A stretch of DNA of 64,000 nt from Alnus glutinosa (taxonomy: Eukaryota; Streptophyta; Magnoliopsida; Fagales; Betulaceae): positions 28,573,501-28,637,500 of the forward strand of contig NC_084891.1 of assembly GCF_958979055.1 (NCBI RefSeq). The letters run 5' to 3'. The notes under the pieces were generated by a model. The model saw only the letters and a list, made by a program, of their open reading frames with translations. It did no database searches and was not told the DNA's origin. Of the stretch, positions 1-11,543 are shown piece by piece (position 1 is the stretch's first letter; every line of letters begins with the position of its first letter). The translations under genes were made by a program, and so were the position numbers.

Positions 1-117
1 GTAGACATTTATTTACTTTAATCACATGCTAACACTGGTAAAAGAATCGTAAACTAATTGTGTAGTGAGTATAGTATTAGTCGGATAAGAATAATGTTAT
101 AAGGGATTTGATTCCTG

Positions 118-232
118 CATTACACCATCATAACAAGTGCACAACACCCCTTCACATGAGGGTGAGTCCTACACACTGAGTTTCACCCTCATGTGAGGAG
201 GTGTTGTGCTTTTGTTATGTTGGTGTTGTAAA
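118..232. repeat. MITE-like hairpin
   Basis: Two inverted arms, roughly 118-164 and 182-232, flank a short loop. The inner part (about 138-164 against 182-212) pairs through the motif TCACATGAGGGTGA and its complement, and the outer parts pair less perfectly. No coding potential. It looks like a small foldback transposon remnant; a small-RNA precursor is possible but not shown. Confidence 0.6.
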
Positions 233-413
233 TCTAACATTTTCCATATTATAAATCACATTGTAGCAGTGTAATATTTGTTGATGATGTAGCAATATCA
301 ATCAATATTTAATTTTCTTTTTAATTAAGGATTGTTGATAAAAAAAAAAATAATAATAATAATAATTGACATTTTCGTATTAATAAAAAATAAAATTATA
401 ATAAAATAAAAAT

Positions 414-416
<3 letters not shown>

Positions 417-482
<66 letters not shown>
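417..482. repeat. (AT)33 microsatellite
   Basis: An uninterrupted AT dinucleotide run of about 66 bases. The tyrosine/isoleucine-rich reading frame across it is an artefact of the repeat. Confidence 0.95.
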
Positions 483-484
<2 letters not shown>

Positions 485-3400
485 CATTAATAGCGTATAA
501 TAAAAGCATGTCCTGTTCATATGAGAGAGTTTAATAACGTGGAATGTGAGATTAGAAAGAGTGAAAAACTCTGGTGGCCCAAGTTGAAATGTAGAGGATC
601 CAAATTCCAAGTTGAAGCGTATGTTCGAATTGATTCTAAGCGCGGAAACTACGCGTGAGCGGCGAATGGGGACGAGCCGCTGAGCCTACGTGCAAAAAGG
701 AAGAAGAAAAAAAACACCTCTTGATTCTTTATCTCATATGAGTCATATTCCATGGAGAGTATCCAAATTCGCCGTGGAGGATGCGTGAGATACCTATACC
801 ATTCTGAACCCAAATGGTTTAAGGTTTTATTCTTTTCAATCGCCTAGACAAACTTTCTTTCTTTTTCTTTTTTTTGTATTTTTTTTAATCTTTTGATGTC
901 GTCATGTCTCATGTCAATCGTGGCTTTGAATAATTCATTGGACCGTTTGGAAGCTTTTTGATCAGGAGGCAAAGTCACATATTGGATCTTTAAAGAATTG
1001 AACGTAGACGAAAGATGTGGAAAATGGTACGTTCTAGTGCCCCTTTATCTTTTCTTTTATTCGTTTAAGATAGACAGAAATAATGCTAAAAATTATATTT
1101 TTATCTTATCATTATATTATTATGTTGATGTGATATTATTAATTTAATGAGTGACACGTGTGATTTTTAAGATTACTTTTTCCTCTTATTTTTGATCACC
1201 TTGTCTAGAAAGAGTGATTTAGGATTTTTTTTATGTGGGGGACAAAGCATAAATGAAGACTCCACCTAATTATCCTATAATATCGACATGACAATCTTAC
1301 CGAGTTGTGAATTTTCTTAACAATAATTGATTAAATAGTTGTCATTAGGACTGTGACATCAAAGGATCATTTAAAATATGATACATAACATTACCATTTA
1401 TACATATAGTAAAAGAAAATTTCGTCCATGCATGTAGATATTAATCGTCTTTATTGAATATATGGAACGTTAGTAAAGCTGGCCTCCATTCTAGAATTTG
1501 TTCATTAATTCTCAAACATAATTGGTCAATGTCTGCCAGTTTGAAAAGAATGCATACTTGTTACATACGACTTCCCTTTAAGTTCCCTTTTCAAGAAAAC
1601 CATGTTAGTTTGCTAATAGTTATGCATGTTTTTTTTTTTTTTTTTTGAGAAAAGTTATGCATGTTTATATTGATACATGCATACTAACGGTATTAATATA
1701 ATATTAATTAAATAATTAAATCAATTTTTTTATTAGCTTTAACTTTTAAAATAAGGTATTAGAGCAAAAATCTTGAGTTCGAACTTTATCTCATTTACCT
1801 TTTATTTCAATTAAAATGTTACATATATTGAATCTACATTTCAATAAAAATATTATTTCATTAAAAGTGAGCGTTAAAATTTTAACTAAATGATAAATGA
1901 TTAAGTCAATAATTTCTTATAATCTTAAACTATCAGAATATATAATTGGTAATTTAACAAGTATGCTTTGCTAAAAACTTTATTTTGAAGCAAGAGTAAA
2001 TTCATATTACTATAAGATAGTAGAATCAAACATATTAAATCCTTAAGTTCTTAAGTCAGGTCGTAAAAGTTAGTAGAATTAAACATTAAATTCTCACGTT
2101 TTAAAGTCAGGTTGCATGCGTTTATAATATGATTTCTGAAAGAGTTTCAAACAATGTTTTTTTTACTTTAAACATGCATAACAATAAAATATATATATAT
2201 TTATAAAAATTATGAAGAAAAGTGAGAGAGAGAGAGAGAATTTGAATTGATCGAGTTGGAGCTTTGCTGAATGGGAAGATCCATTTTGTGGCCCCAAGAA
2301 GATTAATTCTTACTGGTCTTCTTTAGTTGTTGAGATTGGAATAAGGCCGGAATACATTTGAGGTGGATGATGGCATTTTTGGTTGGGCATCTTTTTAGCT
2401 CCATGAGGCAGTAGCCAGCGGAAGTGTAAAATGTTGGGAATAGCATATTTTGGGAAGATTTATTTTTATTTTTATTATTGTTATTTATTTATTGAATCGA
2501 TCTGCCTGTAAAAATAAATTCAAACAATATTTGGGAATATAATATTGAAATATAAGAAAATCTTATAAAGGGATAGAAGAAAAGTGTCCAGGAAGGTTTT
2601 ATGTTGATTTTTTTTTTTTGTTTTTCTTTTAATTTTCTTAGTTCTTTTTCGTTAATAGTGTGTCTGGGGAGTTAAAACTGTTAATTATAATCCTCCTTAT
2701 TCATCTTTACTGTTTGAAACCATTATTAATTGTTTATGGTGTCTCCAAACAAGCTTTTTAACCGTTTGGTCTGTTACGTACCTGGTTACGCTTCGGTTCT
2801 TCATTATTGTTACAGACCCACACCCCTACTTCAAGCCTATACCATATTGGTTGTATAAGCTATATATAGTGTAAAATAACTTAGTAAAAAGCGTTAGTCA
2901 CATCTGTATTATTACCTTGAAATGACTAATCAATTTGGAACTTTTTTATAATTCCTTATAAAGTCCAATTTTACCTACTAATTAATTAGGCAATGTAGAA
3001 CTTAGCACTTATGATTATCTCTTATAAACCACTTACTGTATGTGGACTATTTATCTCTTCTCAATACGAGACTGTGGTGTTAGATATGGTATTGGTTACG
3101 TATTTTTCCCATTTTAATTGTAGCATTGTAGGAGCCTTTTGTACTGTATTTCCTCATTTTTTTATTTTTTTTAATTGCATTCAATGCATTGTAAATAAAT
3201 GATTGTTGTTTGTTGAACATATATTGCAACACAAAATTCATTACCATAAAATTAAATGTTACTATATTGTATAAAATAAAATAAAAAAGGCCATGCACTT
3301 ATGCATCAATGTCTTTCCAAGAACTGTTGTTTGTATAGATAATTAAGTTAAAAGGCTGATTGATGCAGCTAATAAAATAACTCTTTTAGGGTGAGGGATT

Positions 3401-3890
3401 TAGCTGAGTTTTACACTTTTACTGTGGATTTATTTATTTTTTATTTTTACAGAAATTTATATATTTATCTTCTATTGTTTTGAACTTAAAATTTATTGTG
3501 GAATGCTAGGCTTGCCAAAAAAAAAAAATTGTAAAATATTTTGTAAGCCTAGCATTCCTCAAATCTATTTTAGGGTTGCATGTAATTTGGTAAGCCTTGG
3601 ATCCTATCATCCAAAAGATCGATGCTTAATTGGTTATTTTGGAAAACATACACAAAAACATCTACTTCATTTTTTTTTTTCCCTTATGACTGCTAAGAAT
3701 AATGTGTTTAGTGTTCTAATCATGCATGCGTGATCACATGATACACATGAATTTTTTTTTTTTTAGTGATATAGTTGTTAGATAATATATTCTCTATATA
3801 ATTGTGAATGGATATGGTATGAGAATATATGAGATTGTATGATTTGATTGTCTCTAACAATAGCTACTTAGATGTGTGTGTTTCTTTTGG
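483..3890. other. gene-free AT-rich intergenic stretch
   Basis: No supported gene was found on either strand. The stretch holds poly-T runs, a short GA run near 2222-2240, and only short open frames without recognisable domains or splice context. It is probably decayed intergenic DNA. Confidence 0.6.
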
Positions 3891-3896
3891 TTGCAT

Positions 3897-4075
3897 ACGA
3901 GGATTCAAATGGTGCAATAGATCATGAGGAGTTGAGAAAGTGTTTCAATAAGTTGCAAAATTTCATTTACAAAGGAAATCAATGGTCTCTTTGAGGCATG
4001 TGATATTAATGAGAATGTGGGTATGAATTCAATGAGTTTAAGAAATTGGGATATTTGTGTTGTAAAGTAATGTAT
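3897..4075 (+). pseudogene. EF-hand calcium-binding protein fragment, frameshifted
   Basis: Translation from about 3900 gives an EF-hand-like stretch (EDSNGAIDHEELRKCFNKLQ). After a frame change it continues as a second EF-hand-like loop (LFEACDINENVGM), and after another as EFNEFKKLGYLCC. This order matches the paired EF-hands of plant calmodulin-like EF-hand proteins, but at least two frameshifts and an early stop break it. The upstream edge (TACGAG then GATTC) looks like a degraded splice acceptor, so this is probably a genomic duplicate of an exon rather than a processed copy. A hAT-like element inserted 15 bases downstream. It cannot make a working protein. The family call rests on the conserved D-x-N-x-x-I-x-x-E-E-L spacing. 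Confidence 0.6.
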
Positions 4076-4090
4076 TAAGACAATTGTGAT

Positions 4091-5116
4091 TAGGACTGAG
4101 CAAAACCCGCAGAAACCCGCCCCGCCCCGCAGAAACCGCCCCAACCCTCCCCGCAGAGCCCAAAATCCACACCCATGGGGCGGGTTTTGGGGTTGTTTTT
4201 GGCCCCCCCCCGCGCGGTGCGGGGCGGGTTGCGGGGGGGACCCTTGAATTTTCTCGGGTCCCCGCCCCGCCCCGCCCCCGCCCCGCATATTTAAAAAAAA
4301 AAAAAAAGAAAAAGGAAGAAAGCGGCAGAAACAAAAACACACTTCTAACCTAACCCTAAGTCCCTAACTTCTAACCTCTCTTCTCTAACTCCTTACTCCC
4401 GACCTTGCGCCGCAGCCCCCCCCTTGGCCCTTACTGCCCACTGCTAGAACTTGACGGAATCACTTTAGGGCAAAATGCAGTCTAAGACCTTGCTATTGAC
4501 TTTAGTTTTTGGTTGTGAGTCTACATCTTTGTGCTTTCTTTAGTTCTTTTCTGTTGCGTTTTAGGACTTATACACGATTCCTTACTTTTCCATATCAATT
4601 AACTGATATTTCTGCTGAGCACAATACATGGATCCTATAATTGCTGGTATAGAGGACAAGTTATCTACCTGGTCATTTCTTCCAAAAGGTACGGCATTTC
4701 GGGTAGAGCACTCTGGCTTTTTCTTCTTCTTCTTGTTTCTTTCTTTCTTTGGTTCTTTTTCTTTTGGTGGTGGTGATTCATCAGTATATCTCTTTGAAAT
4801 TGAAAGTTGGATTCACACAATTGATCCCACTACTTGAAGCCCCAGATCCATATGTTGATGTGTTATTATTAATGCTATAATTAAGAAGATATGTCTTTAT
4901 AGTCATTTCTTGCTTGTAATCGGAATGAAAGATAGTTAATGGGTCAATGGGTCAAAACCCGCGGGGATCCCCGCCCCACCTACACCCGCCCCGTGCGGGT
5001 GGAGGGGATTTTGTGCGGGGTGCGGGTTCACTTTGGGGAACCCGCACCTCTGCGGGGCGGGTTCAAAAAATCCCCATCCCCGCCCCCCCCCCCCCCCCGC
5101 CCCATGCTCAGCCCTA
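4091..5116. mobile_element. non-autonomous hAT-like transposon, 1026 bp
   Basis: The ends are inverted: TAGGACTGAGCA at the left and TGCTCAGCCCTA at the right. They are flanked by a perfect 8-bp target duplication, ATTGTGAT, at 4083-4090 and 5117-5124, which fits hAT insertion. Both subterminal regions are packed with C/G-rich repeats (variants of ACCCGCCCCGC), typical of transposase-binding arrays. The centre, about 4340-4930, is ordinary-composition DNA unlike the ends and has no transposase frame. The long frames over the GC-rich ends are compositional artefacts. Confidence 0.85.
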
Positions 5117-5124
5117 ATTGTGAT

Positions 5125-6040
5125 ATGGAATGGATAACGTGTAATGAAATATGTTTTAGGATATTGTATTGATTTCCCAGCATCCGTCCCAGATTTAAGT
5201 ATGCCAAGATGCACATCTGGCCAAAATGCTGCCCTCCTTTGATAATCTTGCAAAAAAGGGAGGAAAAACTGAAGGCCATGAGACCATCGATAATAAGGAT
5301 CCCGATCATCCATTGGGCTCTCTGTATTAGGAATGAAAATGCGAGAAGATAATAACGGCTTGTATTTACTATTCACATGTGTGGATACGGATACGGTTAG
5401 TAAAAATTACTATTCCCGTATACGAATACAAAATACAGATAGCAGTTTTAGGGTAAGGATATGATCAATAACTGCATCTGCATCCGCCTTCCCTTTATAT
5501 ATAATATATAACATATATTTAATTAAATTCACTAAAACAAGGTAATTTTGAATTTGGTAAGTTTATGACCTTTAAGTTAGGTTAGATTTTTTTTTATTAT
5601 TATCTCAAAGTCCTCTCCAAAATTGTGAATGGTTTAATTCTTGCAGATTTTTGCTACCACTACATGTTCATGTATGTAAAATTCTTTGATTTTGCAAGCT
5701 TCCTAATTATATCTTATTCTTTCCTAGGAAGCACATTTTGTACACGTTTCTCCTTTGGATGCAGCGATTTTGATGGGGAGCAGGACATGCATCTCCCATG
5801 ACTCAGTTTTTTTAGTACAATTGCAAGCCTTAATAATCAAATAAGTAATTTTCTCACTTTTTTTAAATCTACCATATTTACCACTATGCTTATTTTTCTT
5901 ATATTTTATGATTTTAATATTCTTTTCTGCGTAAAATATTTCTTTAAAAAATATATATTTGGTGAAAACGAAAATAATAACCGACCTAAAAATAATTTCT
6001 ATTCGACAAAAAAAAAAAAAAAAAAAAACTTAGTAAATCC
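5125..6040. other. intergenic, no gene recognised
   Basis: Nothing firmly identifiable. A minus-strand frame around 5140-5376 is open but matches no family I know. From about 5380 the sequence has GGATACGGATACG-like repeats reminiscent of decayed DNA-transposon termini. Confidence 0.4.
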
Positions 6041-6045
6041 ACAGA

Positions 6046-6088
6046 CTCTCTTGTCTTCTCCTTCACACAGACCAGTACACCTTCACAG

Positions 6089-6140
<52 letters not shown>

Positions 6141-6168
6141 GGATTTGTTGGATCGTCCAAAAAACAGG
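6046..6168 (+). other. probable non-coding first exon with (CT)n leader
   Basis: A pyrimidine-rich leader with a CT run at 6092-6138 ends in AACAG followed by GTACGA, a good splice donor. This is the usual form of a plant 5' leader exon. The next plausible acceptor is at 9923-9924, directly before the ATG of the gene at 9925, so I infer a leader intron of about 3.75 kb. Transcript evidence is lacking. Confidence 0.45.
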
Positions 6169-6660
6169 TACGAAGCATCTATTTTTGAGATCCATACTTG
6201 CAAAAATAGATCCTTCCTATCTATTCATCGGTGGATTTCGTCTTGTTTCTGTGGCCGATTAATAGGATGTTCTATGAGAAGAAAATGACCTCTCTGTGTC
6301 TATTGTGGGACTTTGCAGTTTTTTATGAAAATGCTTTAGGGATTACATGAGAGCAAGAGCCTGCCTGCTTAGTTGTTTTTCTGCTGTCGCCTGATTTGGG
6401 TGTTCCCAACTTCATTTCCTTTTTTAATTGATGCAGAATTTTGTTTAATACTATGCACCTTGAAATTTTAAAATATAAGGCACTCAGCTCTCTTCTGCTG
6501 CATATTTCCTATCAAAATTAACTTCTTGGTTGGTTTGGCTCTGCTTTTGAGTCTGCATAAATATATGCACTCAAAGTGTTTGTCAAAATGTCTCTTAACA
6601 AGTTGCCTCATCTCTATCTATGACTTCAGCCTCTGAATACGGTAATTCACAGTTTGAGAC

Positions 6661-9228
6661 TGTAACGCTCCCAAACCGCTAAGGGTTAGGTTCGTCCATT
6701 TTCAAACACCAAACCGCAAAGATTCATAAGGTCTACTAGGTAACCTAGCTAATATGTTGAATTAAGTAAATTACTAGAAATTAATTTTAAAACTCAGAGC
6801 TTCAATAAATGCGGAAACGATTATTTTAAAAAGAGTAATAATGTTTAATACAATAATTGAAATGCAAAGGAACTGGATTTATTGTGCAAGTGCACTTATT
6901 AAGGTAACAGAAAAATAATATCCTACTGCTAGCCTAGATCCCATCCTGGCCGCCTAGGTCTCTCTGATCATATCCTGAAAACAAAACAAAATAAGGGGTG
7001 AGCGAGAAATGCTCAGTAAGGTAACCCTCAACCATAAAACGGTTGAGTTAACTTCATTTTCTTTAAAACAATTATTAAAATACACTTGAAATCTAAATTT
7101 CTATAATACAAATAAAAATTCGGCATTTTACTTAACATATAAAATTATTGGTTGATAAATAAATTTCTCATATGTAGGGCCCATGTACACTATTACGCCC
7201 TGTGTACTAGGGTTGCGCGGTCTACTGCGACCTCAGGCAGGTAAACTGTGGCCACAGGCCCTGCCCCGTCAGCTAATTAATTGAAGTGCACTTAGCATGA
7301 CATAGGGATGGATCCGCTTTCTCAAAGTCCTTGAGCGGTTGCGCTTCCATCCAAGCAACGTTACCAAGCTTAAACTCTGTAAATCTCTGTGAATATCTCT
7401 GGGGCCAAAATAATAGTCTCTTCCACACATGTGCCTCATTTATAAAAATCTCATTCTCACAAATTATTCTTATTCCTTTGATAACTCTTGAGGCAATGTG
7501 TGGGAGGGTTTTTACTCTCATTTTCTCATTAATTTCAAAAAGCTATAACTTCCCGTCTCGGGAACCAACTACACAATTTACGAATAACTAGAAAATCATT
7601 TATAACCAAAGCTTCTTTTAAAACAGTGATTTCAAGATTAACATTTATACCGACAATTTTCATCTCAAAACTATTTTTAAAACAGTCATTCATGCATCAA
7701 TATAATTTGAAATATAGAACAAGAACATTTAATTGCAAATATGTTTTAAAAAAAAAAGGATAAAATAATATGACATAAAACAATTTGAAAATGGGTAGAG
7801 GATCCCTTACCTCTCTGATTGCAATAAGTCGTTGGACTATCTCGACTGCTAACTAGTCACCTGGTACAGGTTTAAATAAATCAATACCTCGTGCTAGTCA
7901 CTAAACTACACACTAACACCACTAGGATTTGTCTTGCTAACCTACTGAGAATGGATTCTCTAGGTATGTTTAACAGCATTAATTATTCGAATAATAATTA
8001 AATCATTAAATAAGTACTAACACGTTTTCTTTTATTGACATTAGAAATACGACTCCATAAAGGTAATTGTCATCAGAAATTTTTTATTTTATAATTATAG
8101 AGTTTAATAAATTCCGATATCACAAACTGTACCCTTAAATAAAGTAATTTATAAAAATGATCCATGATTTTTTAGGAATTTACAAGAAGGTTTGAATGTT
8201 TACATTAAACTACTTTGTACCAAAAATAGAATTTTTAGGACTATATATCTTTTTGTGGAAGAATTTAGGGCAAACCCAAATCTATACATCAAAGTAAAAA
8301 GAAAAGAAACAAAAGAAAATAAACAACAATTTATGATTTCCCCAAAATAGCCTGGCTGAATTGAAAAGTGAGAGGATTTCATAATCCATCAATTCTGAAT
8401 TGAGTTCGGCCAAGACAAAGAGAAGAAAAAAAAAATATATACATATATATATATCTATATACCTCTCGGTGGTATTAGAAAAAGGAAAGAATAGGGGAAA
8501 AAAAAAAACAAAAGAAAATGAAGACAATACAATAAGGCATGTGACGTTGGTATTTGGAGAAAGACAAAGGAGAGAGAAAAAGGACAATTGATGCTGCATC
8601 TCATGGTTAGAAAAGAGAAGAAAATATATATATATATATTGAACATGAGGCACACGTTTTGAGAGGAAGGAGTCTAAAAGAAAAAATAGCAATCCTTTTT
8701 CTTGATTGTTATGCTGACATGATATACAACAAGACAAAATACAATAAACAATGGTTATATCAACAAATGAATGCTACGGTTTCACCAGAAAAAGAGAACT
8801 AAGGAGAAGAAATAGGAGGTAAGATGGTACCTTGTCCACAGAGCCGAAAATTGTGCAAGGGAGAGGAGGCTTGAAAACTCTTCTGAGACGGGAGAAGAGA
8901 GCGATGGCTCAAATATTTATTTATAAGAATAAGGTTTCATTCTTTGGCGGATAGAGTTTTATATATACTAAAATAAGTATTTTAATAATAATAAATCAGA
9001 TATCTAATATTTTTAATATAAAATCTGATCCTCATATTTTAATATAAATATAAAATATAAAAGTGGAACTTAAATTGATATAAATTTATTAAATTTAAAA
9101 GTAGGTGTTTTAATAAAATATAGGAGTGGTTATTTAATATCAAGAAATATGAATTAATATAAAGAAATAAAAATTCTCATAGGTGGTAAAGACTATTCTA
9201 CCCTCGAAAGGGGGTCGGGGTTATTACA
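6661..9228. mobile_element. solo LTR of a Ty3/Gypsy-type retrotransposon, 2568 bp
   Basis: The segment starts TGTAACGCTCCC and ends GGGGTTATTACA, giving the TG...CA form of an LTR. It is flanked by a perfect 5-bp duplication, GAGAC, at 6656-6660 and 9229-9233. The phrase GGGTGAGCGAGAAATGCTCA near 6996 and the GGGTCGGGGTTATTACA end resemble long LTRs of Tekay/Del-type chromoviruses as I remember them. No gag or pol frame lies inside and no second LTR exists, so it is a solo LTR left by LTR-LTR recombination. It lies inside the inferred first intron of the gene ending at 10409. Confidence 0.88.
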
Positions 9229-9924
9229 GAGACCGTGTAATATTGGATGCTAGGGAAAGTTCTGTGGTATTGTGCAGAAATTTGAGACTATGTAATGTTG
9301 GATGCTAGGGAAAGTTCTTTGTTAAAAGATTTGGGTGGGTTAGTATTAGCATTGGCAGTTTATTTAGATTTTTCTTGAAGGGCACCGAATGTTGGAAAGT
9401 TTCACTTGATTGTACTGCTTCCTTAGTGCTAGTTTTGCAGATTTAATTATTGCATTTTATTCCCTGAAGTTTGGTGTAAAATTCCCTTTTGTTAAATTTT
9501 CTGAAGCTTGAGTTTGTGAACTAAAAAGTTTATACGATGGTGTTCGATTTTTTCCCCTTTGCTAGTTTAGGAAGCCCATCAGTAAAATTTGTCACTGACC
9601 CTTTGGATGTATGTAATGTCCTCTTTTCGTGAGATAAAGGAAACGGATATTTGTTACATAATGATGGGAACTGGACTTGTGCCCTATATTTTGGAAGGTA
9701 AGGCCTTCAAAACAACAAATTTTGGCCCTAATGACTTAATATCTTGAGTGTATTCTTTCATGTAATAATCTTTACATTCTCTGCCAATAGAAGGGGATTT
9801 TTGTACCCTTTATTTGGATGGAATCTAACACAGTTTATGTTTGGTTCGCGAAATCTGATGTTAACTTTTGCTTTCTTATTCCTTATCTCACTTAGGATTG
9901 GCTCCATTTATGTGTTGTTTGTAG

Positions 9925-10409
9925 ATGGAAGAAAAAATTCTTCCAACAATTGTGGTTGCAGTCACATCTATCCTTGCTCTTGGGGCTATAATCTTAGAAG
10001 ATATTAGATCTAGGAGATTATTATGTAAGGAACCTCATGTTAATTGAGAGTATGAAAGATGGATTTATATGGATAGTATTCTTTTGCTGATATAGATGTT
10101 TCTTTCGATTATGCTTCAGCCCAAAGGTCACACAGGAAAAGGAGCCGTACTGACAGTGAAGATACTTATAGTTTGATATCTGAACAGTTGAAAGAGATTG
10201 CATTAGTACTTAAATCTCTCAATAAGGGAGTCGATGCAGATACTCTTTATGAAGAAGTAATGAAGGTGGAAGGATATGACGAGTTTATGCTTGCATTTGC
10301 ATTTGACCACTTGATGAGAGATGAGAATGTTGCAAGAGCATTTTTGGCAAAAAATGCTAAGCTTAAAAAGTTTTGGTTGGACAACTTTTTGAAAAATCAT
10401 GGAGCTTAG
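9925..10409 (+). CDS. small protein: N-terminal membrane anchor plus MYB/SANT-like tail domain
   Basis: Two coding exons, 9925-10024 and 10120-10409, join in frame (donor GTAAGG, acceptor TTCAG) to give 129 residues. Residues about 5-24 (LPTIVVAVTSILALGAIIL) form a hydrophobic helix followed by a basic stretch (RSRR). After the junction comes a basic linker (SHRKRSR), then a helical region from about residue 50 that ends near KFWLDNFLKNHGA. That region resembles the C-terminal part of plant L10-interacting MYB / Myb-SANT-like proteins, which are related to the DNA-binding partner of Harbinger transposases. The MYB repeat itself is missing. The ATG directly follows a TTTGTAG acceptor, which favours a spliced 5' leader starting near 6046. 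It could be a domesticated transposon-derived gene or a remnant; function unknown. Confidence 0.55.
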
Positions 10410-11543
10410 AATTTGTGGATCATTGATACGTAGTAAGATACGAATTAACTTGATTGTAATAACATATATGATTGAACTTTGATGGCTGTAGTACGTTGGC
10501 CAAAACTTCACAATATTTGTAGTTGAATTTGAATGATAATATTTATGATTAAACTTTTGTCGGTAATTTAAATTTATTGTTGGATGTTATTTATGGCTCT
10601 CCTAATTTGAAAATATATGATCATTGTTAGTCAATGTATTATTATTTTACATTGTTTTTATGTTGTTTTTATAGTTAAACATAATTTTTTAGTTTTTTTT
10701 TAAAAAAAAAATATTATTTTAAGGGGTGATTAAACATGTCACGTTAGATGAATATATATATATATATAAAACAAAATACAAAATAGTATTTCTCAGAATT
10801 CAATGTACACATGTAATGATCTATGCAGTTAAAAAATCTATTTACTAGCGAGTAATTGTAATATGTAAAGACAAGTTAGAGCATAGAGTTATGTTCCGTT
10901 TGTTAAACTTTTTGTTTTTATTCTTTTGTTTAGTTTTTTCAAACAACAATACATAAACTGCACACACAAAATACTCTTTAAAACACTCAGAAAATAATTA
11001 TCACACTTATATCAAATCAATCAAAAATAAAATAAGAAACAACTCCCAAAATGCTTCTCCTTTTCTCCATAACCTTCTCTCCCTAACAGTGGTGTCGTTG
11101 GCCGGGGGAGGGAGGTTCCAAACCTCCTTCCTCCCGGTTGTTGCTTCTTCCCTTAGCCCTTTTAGGGCTAAAAGAGGTTTTGGTTCCTCCCTGGGTTGTT
11201 CCAGTAGAAGCTAGAGTCTCCTAGTCACTAGTACTGTGGAGTTTTGAGTCCCCTGGACTTGTTCCGTTGGTGATTTTAGTCTTCCTAGTCCGTTTGAACT
11301 ATGGAAGTTTGTGTAGTTTTCTAGTTTCTTTTAGTTTTCTTTGTTCTTGGTAGGAAAACACTCCAAAGAAGTTTCGGAAGAGGAGAGCCCGCCGCTCGTG
11401 TCGCTAACGGAGAGATTTGGCCGTGCCTCAGTTTGTATCAATCTTTGAAGCTAGATCTGCGCTGTTCCATCACCCTCTAGTCGACATGCGCCCCCCCAGC
11501 CTTGCTCGTCGTCGTCCTCTGGCTCAGTCGCTGCCTGCTACTT
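10410..11543. other. intergenic; unclassified GC-rich repeat-like leader at 11040-11543
   Basis: 10410-11040 is AT-rich with no gene. From about 11040 composition changes to CT/GC-rich text without a long frame, resembling the 5' untranslated part of a retroelement. It stops where the GCGGTT-rich repeat begins at 11544. The family could not be named. Confidence 0.35.

Noticed and set aside
380-610. Minus-strand open frame with a long Tyr/Ile run
   Set aside because: The frame is produced by the (AT)33 microsatellite; there is no domain or gene context.
1770-1815. GAGTTCGAACTTTA, resembling a tRNA B box
   Set aside because: No matching A box, acceptor stem or anticodon arm could be found around it.
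3905-4342. Two long minus-strand frames rich in Gly/Arg/Pro
   Set aside because: They lie on the GC-rich subterminal repeats of the hAT-like element and change meaning with frame.
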